DNA of 64,000 nt, from NCBI GenBank assembly GCA_014925825.1, contig JACGCK010000032.1, positions 62,001 through 126,000 of the forward strand, given 5' to 3'. The notes below the pieces were generated by a model. That model saw nothing but the letters and a program-made list of their open reading frames with translations, searched no databases and was not told the DNA's origin. Origin of the DNA: Pholiota molesta (Eukaryota > Basidiomycota > Agaricomycetes > Agaricales > Strophariaceae). Within the stretch, counting starts at the first letter, position 1. Each line of letters begins with the position of its first letter. Made by a program: the position numbers and the translations under genes. Below are positions 37,568 through 48,450 of the stretch, piece by piece.

Positions 37568-38350
37568 TTCTTCGATTGGAAAGCAGTTCGAAGTACAGAT
37601 AAAGACGGTTTCTAGAGAGTCATTGAAAGGGTATAAGGAATGCCAGCGGTCGAGGAATCTGGAGACTGGTAGCAAGAGCCTCAAAGTAGTTGAGCTCGAG
37701 CAGGAGTAAAGCCGAACTTCAACGGAAGACCGCGCCGCAATAAGCGTGACAGGTGGCCGGGATCTTATCTTATCAACGTTCTAAAAATATAGCTATCGAG
37801 TAGTACTTAGCAGCTTCCAATCATGGCTTGAGCTTTTTTCTCTCCCTGGGTACTACTTGCTTCAGGATCGCGATATTTGGTACGTAAACTTATATTTCTG
37901 AGAACCTTGGTCTAGGATAAATGTGGCGTAAGACCGACCGATATAAGATCTTTATGCATTAGATTGCGCCTTCGAGGGGTGCATGGAAAACTACTCTGTA
38001 TTGACTCAGTACTTCGAAAAGTTAGACAGCATTCGCCATACTACCTACGACCATGTATTTGCCAATTGATTTCACGAAAACTCTCTATCCCCCCGGCGCC
38101 AAAAATGAAGGCCCGACGCCGAACATCCGTGACACCACCCTCCCACCGCCCAGTTAAATGGGGTGTTACTTATACACATGCGAAAAAATAAACATGACAC
38201 TGGCAGGTACGATGATGATGCATACTGATCCAACGGGGTTCGCACGACGAAGTCTCATCAACCGTTATAATAATAATAAACGAGCTGCAGAGCACACACC
38301 ACACCCACTTATCTCTCTTTCTCAGTGTAACCCCCATCCACACATCAGCT
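37568..38350. other. divergent promoter region, permease and cyclophilin
   Basis: 782 nt between divergent starts. A pyrimidine- and CA-rich leader (38290-38340) precedes the cyclophilin ATG. No other feature. Confidence 0.4.
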
Positions 38351-39147
38351 ATGTCTAACGTTTATGTGAGTCTCCAATGCACCCGAAGCCCACCGCCTGA
38401 GGCGGATCGTCCCTCGCGCGCGATCCGTCGCCGATGCATCTATCTATCGACTCAATCAATCTCGCACCGCATCCTGAGCAGACCTAAACTGATGCTCCTT
38501 TCTGTACATGCTCACGATCCCAGTTCGACATCACCATCGACCGCGCGCCCGCAGGCCGCATCGTGTTCCAGCTCTACGACGACGTCGTCCCCAAGACCGC
38601 GCGCAACTTCCGCGAGCTCGCGACGGGGCAGCACGGCTACGGCTACGCCAAGTCCAACTTCCACCGCATCATCCCCAAGTTCATGCTCCAGGGCGGCGAC
38701 TTCACCAAGGGCGACGGGACGGGTGGGAAGTCGATCTACGGGGAGAAGTTCGCTGGTACGTCGATTATGCCAGTGATGGCGTGCTATTAGCTATTGAGTG
38801 CCAGTGCATGATGTTGATATTATGTACCTACTTAGACGAGAACTTCACCCTCAAGCACACCAAGCCCGGCCTCCTGTCCATGGCGAACGCCGGCAAGAAC
38901 ACCAACGGCTCCCAGTTCTTCATCACCACCGTCGTCACCTCCTGGCTGGACGGCGCCCACGTCGTCTTCGGTACGCTTACGTTCTTTTCTCTCCACATTC
39001 GCCCCACGGTTATTTATAGCGCTACACTCTGCCTATGTAGGCGAGGTCATTGAAGGCATGGACGTCGTGAAAACGATCGAGGGGCTCGGCTCGGCTTCAG
39101 GAAATCCCAAGAAGACGGTTACGATTGCCGCCAGTGGTGTTGTGTAA
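38351..39147 (+). CDS. cyclophilin-type peptidyl-prolyl cis-trans isomerase, copy 1
   Basis: Four exons, 38351-38365, 38524-38755, 38836-38970 and 39041-39147, total 489 nt (162 residues). It isomerises X-Pro bonds in protein folding and is the usual target of cyclosporin A. The 15-nt first exon encodes MSNVY. Key family residues are present: [16 protein letters not shown] (catalytic Arg in HRII), [27 protein letters not shown], the drug-contact Trp in [13 protein letters not shown], and the end IAASGVV. There is no targeting peptide, so it is cytosolic or nuclear, like yeast Cpr1. The exons are markedly GC-rich with strong codon bias, as in highly expressed genes. A close paralogue lies tail-to-tail at 39593-40317. 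Confidence 0.95.
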
Positions 39148-39592
39148 ATGATTTGTATGATGAATGGGTGATCCCAATAAGATGTATAACTTGAAATGGA
39201 CGGTATTACAGCTATTCAATTGAAGGCGAATTCGTAGAACTTTTTTGGAAACCTCCAGGAGTGCGCTGCTACATTGAGCGGGCAATAATGCTTCAAAAGA
39301 GCATGGAAGTTGATAACAGCGTACCATAATGAATAACTTCCCAAGAACTTGAAGTCCAAGGGCCACAAATTTTGGCATCGGTAGCTAGTTAGATCTATAC
39401 AGATGGCCAGAGAGCAATTGCAGGTATGCTGGCATCTAACGCTAATTGCAATAAGCGTAAGTGTTACATACGTGAAATGCGATGCGAGATATTTTAGTTC
39501 GCTGAATACGTCCAAATAGTCAATTTAAACAAACAATGCAGGTATCATTCTAATCTTTAACTTCTCGTCGATAATATACATATACAAGAGTC
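39148..39592. terminator. shared 3' region of two convergent cyclophilins
   Basis: 445 nt between two stops facing each other. AT-rich with several AATAAA-like tracts. No exon seen. Confidence 0.35.
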
Positions 39593-40317
39593 TTAAACGG
39601 TGCCGCTGGCAGCGATCTTGATCTCCTTCGCGGTCTTTCCAGAAGCAGAGCCGAGCCCCTCGATCTGTTTCACGAGGTCGTAGCCCTCAACGACCTCGCC
39701 TTGAATCGCCAGTATTAGCGCTGCACATCTGAGATCAAAAAAACGAAGCCAACATACCGAAAACGACGTGGGCGCCATCCAACCAGGAGGTAACGACAGT
39801 GGTGATGAAGAACTGGGATCCGTTGGTGTTCTTGCCGGCGTTCGCCATGGACAGGAGGCCGGGCTTGGTGTGCTTGAGGGTGAAGTTCTCATCTACGCGC
39901 CATCGCGGATCAGCCCCAGCTCTCCCAGACCCGTATAGCCACCGAAATGAACGTACCAGCGAACTTCTCGCCGTAGATGGACTTTCCGCCAGTGCCGTTA
40001 TGCCTGGTGAAGTCGCCGCCCTGCAGCATGAACTGGGGGATCACGCGGTGGAAGCCCGAGCCCGCGTAGCCGTAGCCGTTCTGGCCGGTGGCGAGCTCGC
40101 GGAAGTTGCGCGCGGTCTTGGGGACAACGTCGTCGTAGAGCTTGAACACGATACGGCCTGCGTCCTTGCCGGCAATGGTGATATCGAACTAGAGCAGGAT
40201 AAAATAGGATACAGGTTAGATTGCTGCGTTGCTCGTGATCGCGGAAGGGAGCGAGAGCGAGGCAATCGCTCAGGGCGTGGGGCGTGTAGGGACTGGACTT
40301 ACATAGACGTTGGCCAT
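39593..40317 (-). CDS. cyclophilin-type peptidyl-prolyl cis-trans isomerase, copy 2
   Basis: Minus-strand paralogue with the same exon plan: a 15-nt first exon, MANVY, at 40303-40317, then [20 protein letters not shown]..., with [54 protein letters not shown] and the last exon [18 protein letters not shown] ending IAASGTV. The catalytic Arg and drug-contact Trp are kept. The middle exon is almost identical to that of copy 1, while the ends and introns have diverged, so the inverted duplication is not very recent or the middle has been homogenised by gene conversion. It is cytosolic by the lack of any targeting sequence. Confidence 0.93.
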
Positions 40318-40812
40318 GTTGGATGAGATGGACTGGGTGTGTAGAGAAGGGTCGCGAGGAAAAGATTCCCAGTTATCTATCTCGGCGATTCCCGTAGATC
40401 GGAGTCATGTGATATGAGCTCATCGCCTTTTCTCCACTTGGGATGACACTCATCTCTTCTCATCGATACCTCCGAGCCCGAGCCCCAGGGCGCTTTCCCA
40501 ACGCGCACATCGAGTACAGCTCATGAATTGAATTGGATATAATCAGTAAGTGTGTATAATAAAAACGGATCTGTTCTATATCGATGTTTTTGAAACTGAC
40601 CCCTGTTGATGGTCTGCGAAACTTTGACAGTGAGAAATTGTTTCCAGCTATAGTCATCTCCTTGATATTCCGTATTAATTAAAAACGAGGCCAACACTTG
40701 TAATGCGCAACGAATAGCCAACAACCCTGTCCTAAGTATGTAAATCAAACCGCACCAACGCCGAACGCCGAACGCCAAAACCCAAACGACCCACTGCAGA
40801 ACCTCACGCGCC
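40318..40812. other. intergenic region
   Basis: 5' flank of cyclophilin copy 2 and 3' flank of the DUF7330 gene. No feature recognised. Confidence 0.4.
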
Positions 40813-41768
40813 TCAAAACCCAAACACCCGATTCAAAAACGACGGGCGCGTCTTCACCGGCGCGCCCAGCCCATCATCGTCATAACATATCTTCACATTC
40901 CCATTCCGCACCTCCACCGTCAGCTCGTCCCCCGCCCACCCCGCGCCGCCCGCGCCTCCGCCGTCCGTCCAAAGCGCGAAGTCGCCGAGGAAGCAGCGGC
41001 GCGCGCCGTCCGCCTCGCCGAACGTGGTGAGCGCGCGCGCGACGGCGTCGGAGAAGCGCACGGCGCCGTGCCGGTGCGCGACGACGACGGGCCCGTGGAA
41101 GCTGCGCGGGACGTGCAGCCGCACGTCGCCGTTCACGGACGCGGCGTGCAGGGCGAATGCGCTGCGGGCTTTAGGGCCGTGCTAATTTTGTTGATTTTGA
41201 TTAGGCTGTCAGTGGCCTTTGCGGCTGCAGCGGAGGATGGGGGGGGCGTACGATTTTCGCGGTGATCCCGCCGTGCGTCGACTTCAGCTGCATCAGCACC
41301 TTCCTCCTCCTCCCAAGCTTCGCCGGCTGCACCCCCACCTCCTCCCCGCCCCCGCCCGCCGCCTCGTCCGCGAGCAGGGTCACGTCCGCATACACATGCC
41401 CGTGCGTCGACTCCAGCCGCAGGTTCCTCCGCCCCGCCTCCGTCTCCCCGGGGCCCAGCGGCGGGCGCAGGAACGGCGGCACGAAGAGCGCGGGGTCGAG
41501 CACGAGCGTCTCGCGGATGGACGTGTGCAGCCGCGTGATCGCGACGTAGTTCGTCGTCTTGGCCACCGCGGGCGCGGCGGGCGCGCCGCTCGGTTGGAGG
41601 GAGGCGTAGGTCGGGGGTGGTTCTTGCTATTTTTTATTGGGGGGGAGGGGGTCAGATGCGGGTGGGTGGATGCGGGGGTGGAGGGGGACTGACGTTGGGG
41701 TGGTCCTGCTCCTCTGCGACCCGGCGCGCTTCGAGCGCCTCTGTCTGCTTGTCGTCCAGCAGGATCAT
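40813..41768 (-). CDS. DUF7330 domain protein, distant paralogue
   Basis: Three exons, 41694-41768, 41252-41626 and 40813-41181, total 819 nt (272 residues). The exon plan matches the intact copy at 19660-20641. The start is MILLDDKQTEALEARR, followed by a Pro-rich EPPPTYASLQPSG. The domain shows RRNLRLESTHGHVYADVTL, STHGGITAKI, MNGDVRLHVPRSFHGPVVV, HGAVRFSDAV and WAGDELTVEVRNGNVKICYDDD. It is far more GC-rich than the other copies (long GGC/GCG codon runs), so it is an old paralogue rather than part of the recent tandem set. Role unknown; no signal peptide or membrane helix. Confidence 0.82.
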
Positions 41769-42850
41769 GGTTGTGGGATAGGGTGAAGGAGGATGGATTA
41801 CGAGGCTGATACAAATGTAGAATGGGCACCAGGGGTGGCGTGCGCTCTACAGTATGTCCGAGTCAATGACGACAATTTGACAGGCGTCACTCGTCGTTGA
41901 GCGCTGAGCGCTGGAGGTGGTCGTCCAAGGCCTTGGATATCGCCGCACGCAAAACCTTCACAGTGTCAGCAGCAAGCACGCAACGGTAGCAGTGGAAAGA
42001 GCGGCAGTGGCCCCATCCCCTCACTCGTACCACACTTTGGCCTCCCAGCTGTGTGTCAGTCAGACCCGTGGAATGCGTGTGTGTGATCATCACACGAATA
42101 CGGGCACCTTTTCTCGCAGGGAGATCTAGAGCCGGAAGGATGAATACTTATTAATGGGCTGGGATGGGAGTCTGCGTTCTGAATGCGTTTTGCCGGCAAT
42201 CATGTTGACCATGCTCCACGGTGGGTGTTCTGGAGGTGTGGGATACCGGTTCGCAAAGTAGGATGGATGGTACTTGTTATCTATACTGCTGCAAGATCTA
42301 TTCTTTATTCAATTTAAATGTGAAGTGATCATTCTGGAAGTCAGTTCCGTGTTGCGCAGATGATAGAATATTTCACGATTGAGGATTGATAGAAGTCTTC
42401 TACTTACGAGGGTCCACCAAGCAGATTGTAACATCTTCATGATTATTGCTACTTGTGAGCTATCCTACGTCAATGGCTGCGTGTACACCATGTTGGTTTA
42501 ACAATTTTCCCCCATAGCGTTTCGTAAAACTATACACTCAGCTATGACCAATGATCTAATTCGCAGCTTCAGTTTACGTTAGCACAGGAAAGCCTAACGC
42601 AAACGGGTTATCCTGGTGGGGTATGCGAGAACGTATACACAAAGCGAACACTGCATACAAATAGGCAACAACAGAAATCGAAAGAAAAAAATCCATGATC
42701 AGACGTTAACCAGTCCTCAAAGTTCAGCGAGCGGAAAACATATGAAGGACATGGGACACTAGTTATCAGTAAATAAGGATCCGCGAAAAGACAAAAAAAC
42801 CCCAAACCAAACCCCCCATAGCACGCACGCATGCATTCAGCACCTCAGGC
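41769..42850. other. intergenic region, about 1.1 kb
   Basis: No gene found. It contains 5' flank of the DUF7330 gene and 3' flank of the KRE9-like gene. Confidence 0.4.
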
Positions 42851-43730
42851 CTAAGCCCAGACGCCGATAGCAGCAGCAGCGACACCCGCCACGACGCCCG
42901 CGCCGAGCCCGGCGGCATGGAGCGCGCGCGCGGCGGACTTCGCGGTGGTCGACGGGGACGCGGTCGCGCCGGTGCCGGAGGCGGCGACGGAGGCGCCGCT
43001 GGGCGTCACCTGCGAGGGGTAGAGCGAGCCGAGGGGCTTGATCTCGAACGGCTGGGAGGTGGCGTAGACCTGGAGGGGGGACGGGAGGTCAGTACTCAGT
43101 ACGGGTTGATGAGGGTACGACGGGGTTTAGGACGGGTGGAGGAATGGTATTGGGGGGTGCATGCGGTGCGCATGACCCATGGATAAACAGACAGATGGAG
43201 TGCAAACATGCAAACAAGAGAGAGAACAAAAACAAAGTGAGACAGAGACGCACATCACTGCTATTCAACGGGTTGGCGAGGAGCACGAGCCAGCCATTGC
43301 CCGCGGGCTGGTTGGCCTGGTCCTGCGTGATGATAATGGAGCAATCAAAGTTCTGCTGGATAGCGATGATCGCGAGCGGCGAGACGGAGATAGTGGGGTC
43401 GGTGTTGGAGATCCTGAAATAAACAAAGTTCAGTGGAGTGCCAGCAGGACAGAGCAAGGGAGGCGGCTACGCACAGGACGGTGAAGTTGCCGATGGTGGT
43501 GTCTTGGCACGTCCATGAAATGAGATTTTGGGATTTGGCAACTATACAGCGTTGGAGAATAAGCGTAATATGAGTGCTCCGGAAGACGGTGGATGGGAGC
43601 AGACACGAGACGCACCCCACCAGATGGACGACGAGGGGCTGGTGACCTGGAGGTCGGCTGCGACGCTCCCGAGGGAGGAGAGGAGGAGCGCAGAGGCCGC
43701 GAGCACGTTGGCGAAGGAGAATCGAACCAT
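42851..43730 (-). CDS. KRE9/KNH-type secreted cell-surface protein, probable GPI anchor
   Basis: Minus strand, ATG 43730 to TAG 42851, four exons, roughly 190 residues. The signal peptide is MVRFSFANVLAASALLLSSL. The mature region opens DLQVTSPSSSIWW, then VAKSQNLISWTCQ, NFTVLISNTDPT, IAIQQNFDCSIIITQDQANQ and GWLVLLANPLNSSDVYATSQ PFEIK, the pattern of the Kre9/Knh1 N-terminal domain family (Ser-Thr-rich GPI-anchored membrane proteins). The C-terminus is Ser/Thr/Ala-rich and ends in a hydrophobic run (AGLGAGVVAGVAAAAIGVWA), as expected for a GPI-anchor signal. It likely sits in the plasma membrane or cell wall and may take part in beta-glucan assembly. The intron joins W/V and L/ISN keep phase. 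Confidence 0.85.
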
Positions 43731-44996
43731 TGCTAGGTGACAAATTCTCAGGGGTTAACGCGCTATTCGTGTACGTGCACGTATCGTGCCATAGCTAAGC
43801 TTACGATTTAACGGACGAAGTGTTGCGTGGGTATAGGGATGGCAAAGGAACGTGGGTTTCTCGTGGAGAGAAGGAGGGAAGGGAGGAGGGCGGGGTTAGG
43901 ACAGCGAGCTGGATGGATGACCTGGGAAGGACAAGAACAACACCATGGGCTTGGAATATTTTCGAAGGGCCGGTCGGTGATCGCCGTGTTCGGGGTGGCG
44001 TGCCGTTAATCACAGACCCCGCCTAGCCCATTCCCCATGCCGTGCAAGTTCTTCAAGTAACTATTGGGTTTGGGCTTCACTTTAGAAGACGCTGGAACCA
44101 TGATTTCTCCAGATTTCAGCTTTTTCATCTTTTCCACAGAAGGTGTATTCAAGGCGACCAAAGTTCGTGGCTCTAATTGGCAGGACCGTCGATCATCTGA
44201 TCAATTATTTATAGTTGTTCGACGCCGAATTTGCCGACGACGTTTACCTCCCCATTTCCGTGCTTTCTTCACAGGTATGGGCTCGGAAATGAGAGCCTTT
44301 GCAAGTCAAACTTCTCTCAAAGAAAGGTCAATATTGAACCATCAAAGAGAGAAAGTAGTAGAAGCGAAAACTAGTATTATCTCGAGCATGCGGACTGTCC
44401 TATAATTACCATCGCCGACTGAAGACCATGAGTTGTCCATACGCTCTATTCTTCGGAAATGACCACTGGTCCACAGCATCTTCTTAAATCTAAACTATTA
44501 CGCGAGGCGTGCGCGTGAATACTGAGCAGGAGATGAGGTCTTTCTCTTTTGCTTTTCTGTTGCACTCTGAAACTTACATGTGTTAGTCTAGTCACCTATC
44601 CTACCAACTAGACATCGGAAGCGAGTACGTTGGACGTTGTGGTGTACATCCAACGTACTCGCTCCGCGACCACATCGTCGACGGCGGTAATATAATACTA
44701 CCATCATCGACGTCGGGGTCATTCCTGGTTCAAAATTAAGGCTAGTAGAAGCACTACGGGGTACGCGATTGTTCAAGATTCAGCCGCTTATAAGTACATC
44801 AGAAGCTTGCGGAGCTGTTCATGAGTATCCTCCATCGAAAGTTTGGAGTCAATCTCGAAAATGCAATGAATTCAGTCCTCGACAATATCGATTTCTCCGC
44901 TAACAAAACATGCCCTCGTCATCATCTCACATCCTCGATCAAAAAAACATCCTCCCGCGCAACAAAGCGCCCCTCAAATCCCCCATCCCACCCATC
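43731..44996. other. intergenic region with hairpin
   Basis: No gene supported. A perfect inverted repeat lies at 44620-44663 (separate entry). The plus frame at 44064-44405 lacks any recognisable feature. Confidence 0.4.
44620..44663. repeat. perfect 15-bp inverted repeat, 14-nt loop
   Basis: Arm 1 AGCGAGTACGTTGGA (44620-44634) and arm 2 TCCAACGTACTCGCT (44649-44663) are exact reverse complements. No nearby exon explains the structure. Confidence 0.85.
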
Positions 44997-46839
44997 TCAC
45001 TCGCCCGCCGCTAGATCACGCGGCACATACCCAACATACTTCTCCACCTTGTCCATCACCTGCATGCCCTTGTCCAGCTTCGCGCCCAGACTAACGTGGA
45101 TCGCCTCGCTCGCCTTGTCCATGCCGTAGCTCGCCGCGTCGAGCCCCTTGCTCACGAGCTTGCCGACGCCGGGGATGAAGCCGACGATCTTGGACGCGAC
45201 TTTCCCGACGGTGGAGAGGACTTTGAGCCCGAACTTGGCGATCTTGGCGCCGGTGGTTTTGAACCACTTGCCGGCTTTCTGTGAGGGAGGGGATGGGATG
45301 AGGGTCAGTGGGGGGTTGGGGTTGGGAGGTTGGAGGGGGATGCGTACCTGGAAGCCTACTTTCACTTTCGCGCCGAATTGCTGCCAGGTTGAAGGAGGGT
45401 TGGATTCAGACAGTCAAGACGTTGAATTAGGATCAAGGGAATTGTTCGCTTACCTGGAACCCTGTTTTGACCTTTTGACCGAAGTTCTGGAGCGCAGAAA
45501 TCCATCAGCTTTGTGGATATGAGCAAGAAGATTGATCGCTCACCTGGAACCCTGTTTTGACCTTTTGTCCAAAGTTCTGGGGCACAGAATTTCGTCAGCT
45601 TCGTACATATAAGCAAGAAGATTAATCGCTCACCTGGAACCCTGTTTTGACCTTTTGACCAAAGTTCTGGGGCACAGAATTCCGTCAGCTTCGTGAATAT
45701 AAGCAAGAAAGCTAATCGCTCACCTGGAACCCTGTTTTGACCTTTTGCCCGAAGTTCTGGAGCACAGAATTTCGTCAGTTTCGTAGATATAAGCAACAAG
45801 GTTAACCGCGCACCTGGAACCCTGCTTTGACTTTCTGGCCAAAGTTCTGCAGCACACAATTTCATGAACGGTTCAGAGCGGATGATGGAAATTAATTTAC
45901 ATACCTGGAATCCTGATTTCACCTTTTGGCCAAAATTCTATCCAACAGAAAACGCAAGATGTTAGATTCCCCATATGGCGATCAAGAATATGGGGCCCAC
46001 CTGGAATCCTTCCTTGATTTTATGTCCGATATCCTGTAAAAAGTAAAAACGCGGTCCATATCTATCTAAGGATTACAGAAGGTGCTGGTACAATCAGGCG
46101 ACGCACCTGGAAATGTTTCCTGACGCCCGCAGCCCAATCCTACGATCGCAACGTGTGAGTACTGCTGTTGCGATCATCTCAGAATGACGGAACGTACGCG
46201 CAGTTTCTCCCCGATGCTCTTGTGGTGTGGTTTTTCCGGCGCGCTGGGCTTCGGCGCGGCCTTCTGCACGGGTGCGGCTTTCTGTTGAGATACGGCTGCC
46301 TTTGGTGCGACTCTTTGTACGGCCGCCTTCGGTGCGACTCTTTGTACGGCCGCCTTCGGTGCGACCCTCTGTACTGCCGCCTTCGGTGCGGCCCTCTGTC
46401 TAGATACAGCTGCCTTTGGTGCGGCTCTCTGCCTAGACACAGCTGCCTTTGGTGCGGCCCTCTGCCTGGACGCGGCTCTCTGTTTGGGCGCGGCTCGTTG
46501 CTTGGTCCGCGCTGCGGCTCTCTGCTTCGGCCGCGCTGCGGCTCTCCTCGGTGCGGCAGCCCTCTTGGGTGCGGCAGACTTTGCAGACCTCGCCCGTTTA
46601 TCCAGAACCGATACGTCTTCGGGGTTAGCTCGTGAAGCAGCGCCGGTTTCAACGCCAATAATAGCAGCTAATCTGAATCCTGAATGAGCTACGGAAGAGC
46701 ATCGGCTGGTGGTGGAGAGGGAATTTTTCGGGCACAGGGATCCATTGGTGGTGGGAACTGGGGCCGCCGAGACGAGGAGCGTGAAGGCTGAGGAGATGAT
46801 CACCGCGGCGAGACCAGCTCGCCAGAAGAGTTGCTGCAT
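44997..46839 (-). CDS. secreted 11-mer-repeat protein A, nine 33-nt mini-exons
   Basis: Exon 1 is 46198-46839; nine mini-exons of exactly 33 nt follow, then the last exon 44997-45278. The sum is 1221 nt (406 residues) with every intron in phase 0. Residues 1-25 form a signal peptide (RAGLAAVIISSAFTLLVSAA). A dibasic site LDKR ends at about residue 82. Then comes a long Ala/Pro/Lys/Arg region built of RAAPKAAV-type repeats, very basic and histone H1-like. Each mini-exon gives one 11-mer: DWAAGVRKHFQ first, DIGHKIKEGFQ second, NFGQKVKxGFQ six times, QFGAKVKVGFQ last. The C-terminal domain (FKTTGAKIAKFGLKVL, FIPGVGKLVSKGLDAAS, YVGYVPRDL) is shared with genes B, C and D. I know no named family. 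The cationic amphipathic pattern suggests membrane or surface activity; this is inference. Confidence 0.8.
45348..46139 (-). repeat. tandem array of nine 33-nt mini-exons
   Basis: Exons lie at 46107-46139, 46001-46033, 45905-45937, 45814-45846, 45724-45756, 45634-45666, 45544-45576, 45454-45486 and 45348-45380. From 45454 to 45756 the period is exactly 90 bp (33-nt exon plus 57-nt intron), and both exon and intron are near-identical, so the youngest copies are in the middle. All have GT-AG borders. Confidence 0.85.
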
Positions 46840-47407
46840 GACGGACCGGCCGTCTTGGGGGATGGAATGCGCTGCAGGCCGTGCGTGTTTATATTTAATC
46901 CCAACCCCATTGACAGGGGCGAAGATATCTCATCTCGTCTGTTAAAATAGATTTGCAATTATACGAATCTATCAGGACCCCCGAACGATTCAAGAGAGAT
47001 GAATGCAAGTGTTTATCAGTAAATATCCAAAGTTGGCTTGAAAGTGTATTGACAATTTGAAGCAATGTGGAAGAGCTTTCGAAGTTCCGGGGTCTTAAGT
47101 TATCCTTATGATGCCCTACCGGCATGTACATCGGCACTCTAAGGTTTTGACCGATGAGTCCGGAATGTCCGCTAATCCAGGAGAACTTGAAGCAGTGCAT
47201 TGAAATTTGATGATGATCATGGACAAGCGCTAAGCGCTAAGCAGTGAAGCAGATGTGTTTCAGTAAGGGACAACGCGTTATGCATTTTGCCATCCTTTAT
47301 ACAGTAGGGCATACTCTACTGTATGGTTATTTACATAGGAGATTGTCCTCACTGCATAATTAAAAGCAACTGGGTACCTTCTGCGAAGGTCCGAAGTCGA
47401 ACATTCA
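46840..47407. other. intergenic region between genes A and B
   Basis: From about 47280 it is the 3' flank of gene B and resembles 60750-60880 (ATACAGTAGGGCAYACTCTAC). No exon seen. Confidence 0.5.
46886..46898 (-). promoter_or_regulatory. TATA-like box of gene A
   Basis: TTAAATATAAAC on the minus strand, about 50 nt upstream of ATG 46839. Confidence 0.4.
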
Positions 47408-48387
47408 TTATGCGTCACCGTTATTATTGAAATGCAAGTCGCGCTTTTCATCAGCATAAACCTCTCTAGCACTGGCAGAGATATCCCCGTCGTAACCATA
47501 TCGCGCATCAAGGTCTTCCAGTCCCCGTTCCTCAAGAGCGTCACCAAGAAGCTCACGAGGAATGTAACCAGCGATCTTGCGCGTTTTATTGATGTCGCGC
47601 ATCGCCGTGCCCAGTTTTCCGCCCATCTTGACGTGAATGGCGTTGGAAGCATCGTTAGCTACGTCACTTGCAGTACCCAACGCCTTGCTGGCAGCTTTCC
47701 CGACGTATGGAACGAACTGGACTACTTTAGAGACCACCCTCACTGCGGTGGACCAAACCTTGAGGGCGACTTTGGCGATCTTGGCTCCGGTGGTTTTGAT
47801 AAAGTGACCGACTTTCTTAGCAGCTATGTTGTATAATTTGATTTGAGCCCTTTTCTCGCATACATAGAAATATTTGTAGGAATACTTGCCTATCTTGATG
47901 CCATGTCCGATTTTCTGAGCAACACGTTTGATGCCATGGCCGATTTTCTGAGCAACGTGTTTGATGCCATGTCCGATTTTATGTGCAACATGTTTGATCG
48001 CATGGCCCAATTTCTTCAATTGAATAATTTGTGAGCATCTTAAGAAGATCGAGTATCGAATAACTTTACCCGGAATGCATGTCTAATCTTGCGGAATATA
48101 TTACGGCGCTCAAGTCCAACTACATCCCGCGAAGCCACTCCATCGCTCTCGGAAACTAAGGTATTCCGAGTCGTAGTCTTGACTGCGAAGGCTTGCTGAA
48201 CGTGTCCACCGCCGGAAGTATGAACGGCGTGGGACTGCAAGTGGTGGCGAAGGTCTGTCGATTGCGAGGTGGAAGTGATGGTACTTGAAAGTGCTTGAGT
48301 GGTACGAAGAGGGGCCGCTGATGTCGACGCAGTGAAGATTACAATAGTTAGGGTGATAACAAAGAGACCAGCTCTGAAGAAGTGCAT
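47408..48387 (-). CDS. secreted 11-mer-repeat protein B
   Basis: Exons 48070-48387, 47890-48013 and 47408-47823 sum to 858 nt (285 residues). The signal peptide is MHFFRAGLFVITLTIVIFTA with a likely AxA cut at STSAA. A pro-region ends at the dibasic GLERR (about residue 95). Then come 11-mers: NIFRKIRHAFR, KLGHAIKHVAH, KIGHGIKHVAQ, KIGHGIKRVAQ and KIGHGIKxA. Here they share one exon instead of mini-exons. The C-terminal domain reads KKVGHFIKTTGAKIAKVAL, VVQFVPYVGKAASKALG and RKIAGYIPREL, then an acidic tail DARYGYDGDIS. Intron 2 (47824-47889) starts GCAAGT, a GC-AG intron. It is 66 nt without a stop, so retention would also keep frame. Confidence 0.82.
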
Positions 48388-48442
48388 GACGGGCCTGCCG
48401 TATGATATTATGGGGTTCCATGGAATCTGCGAGGAACAGTTC

Positions 48443-48450
48443 TTTATATA
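48443..48450 (-). promoter_or_regulatory. TATA box of gene B
   Basis: TATATAAA on the minus strand, about 56 nt upstream of ATG 48387. The same box and spacing recur upstream of D, and a similar one upstream of C. Confidence 0.5.

Noticed and set aside
44064..44405. Possible small gene on the plus strand (113 codons)
   Set aside because: No promoter, signal peptide or recognisable motif; adjacent to intergenic repeats.
47843..48034. Repetitive plus-strand frame (DAMADFLSN repeats)
   Set aside because: It is the antisense reading of the 11-mer repeats of gene B.
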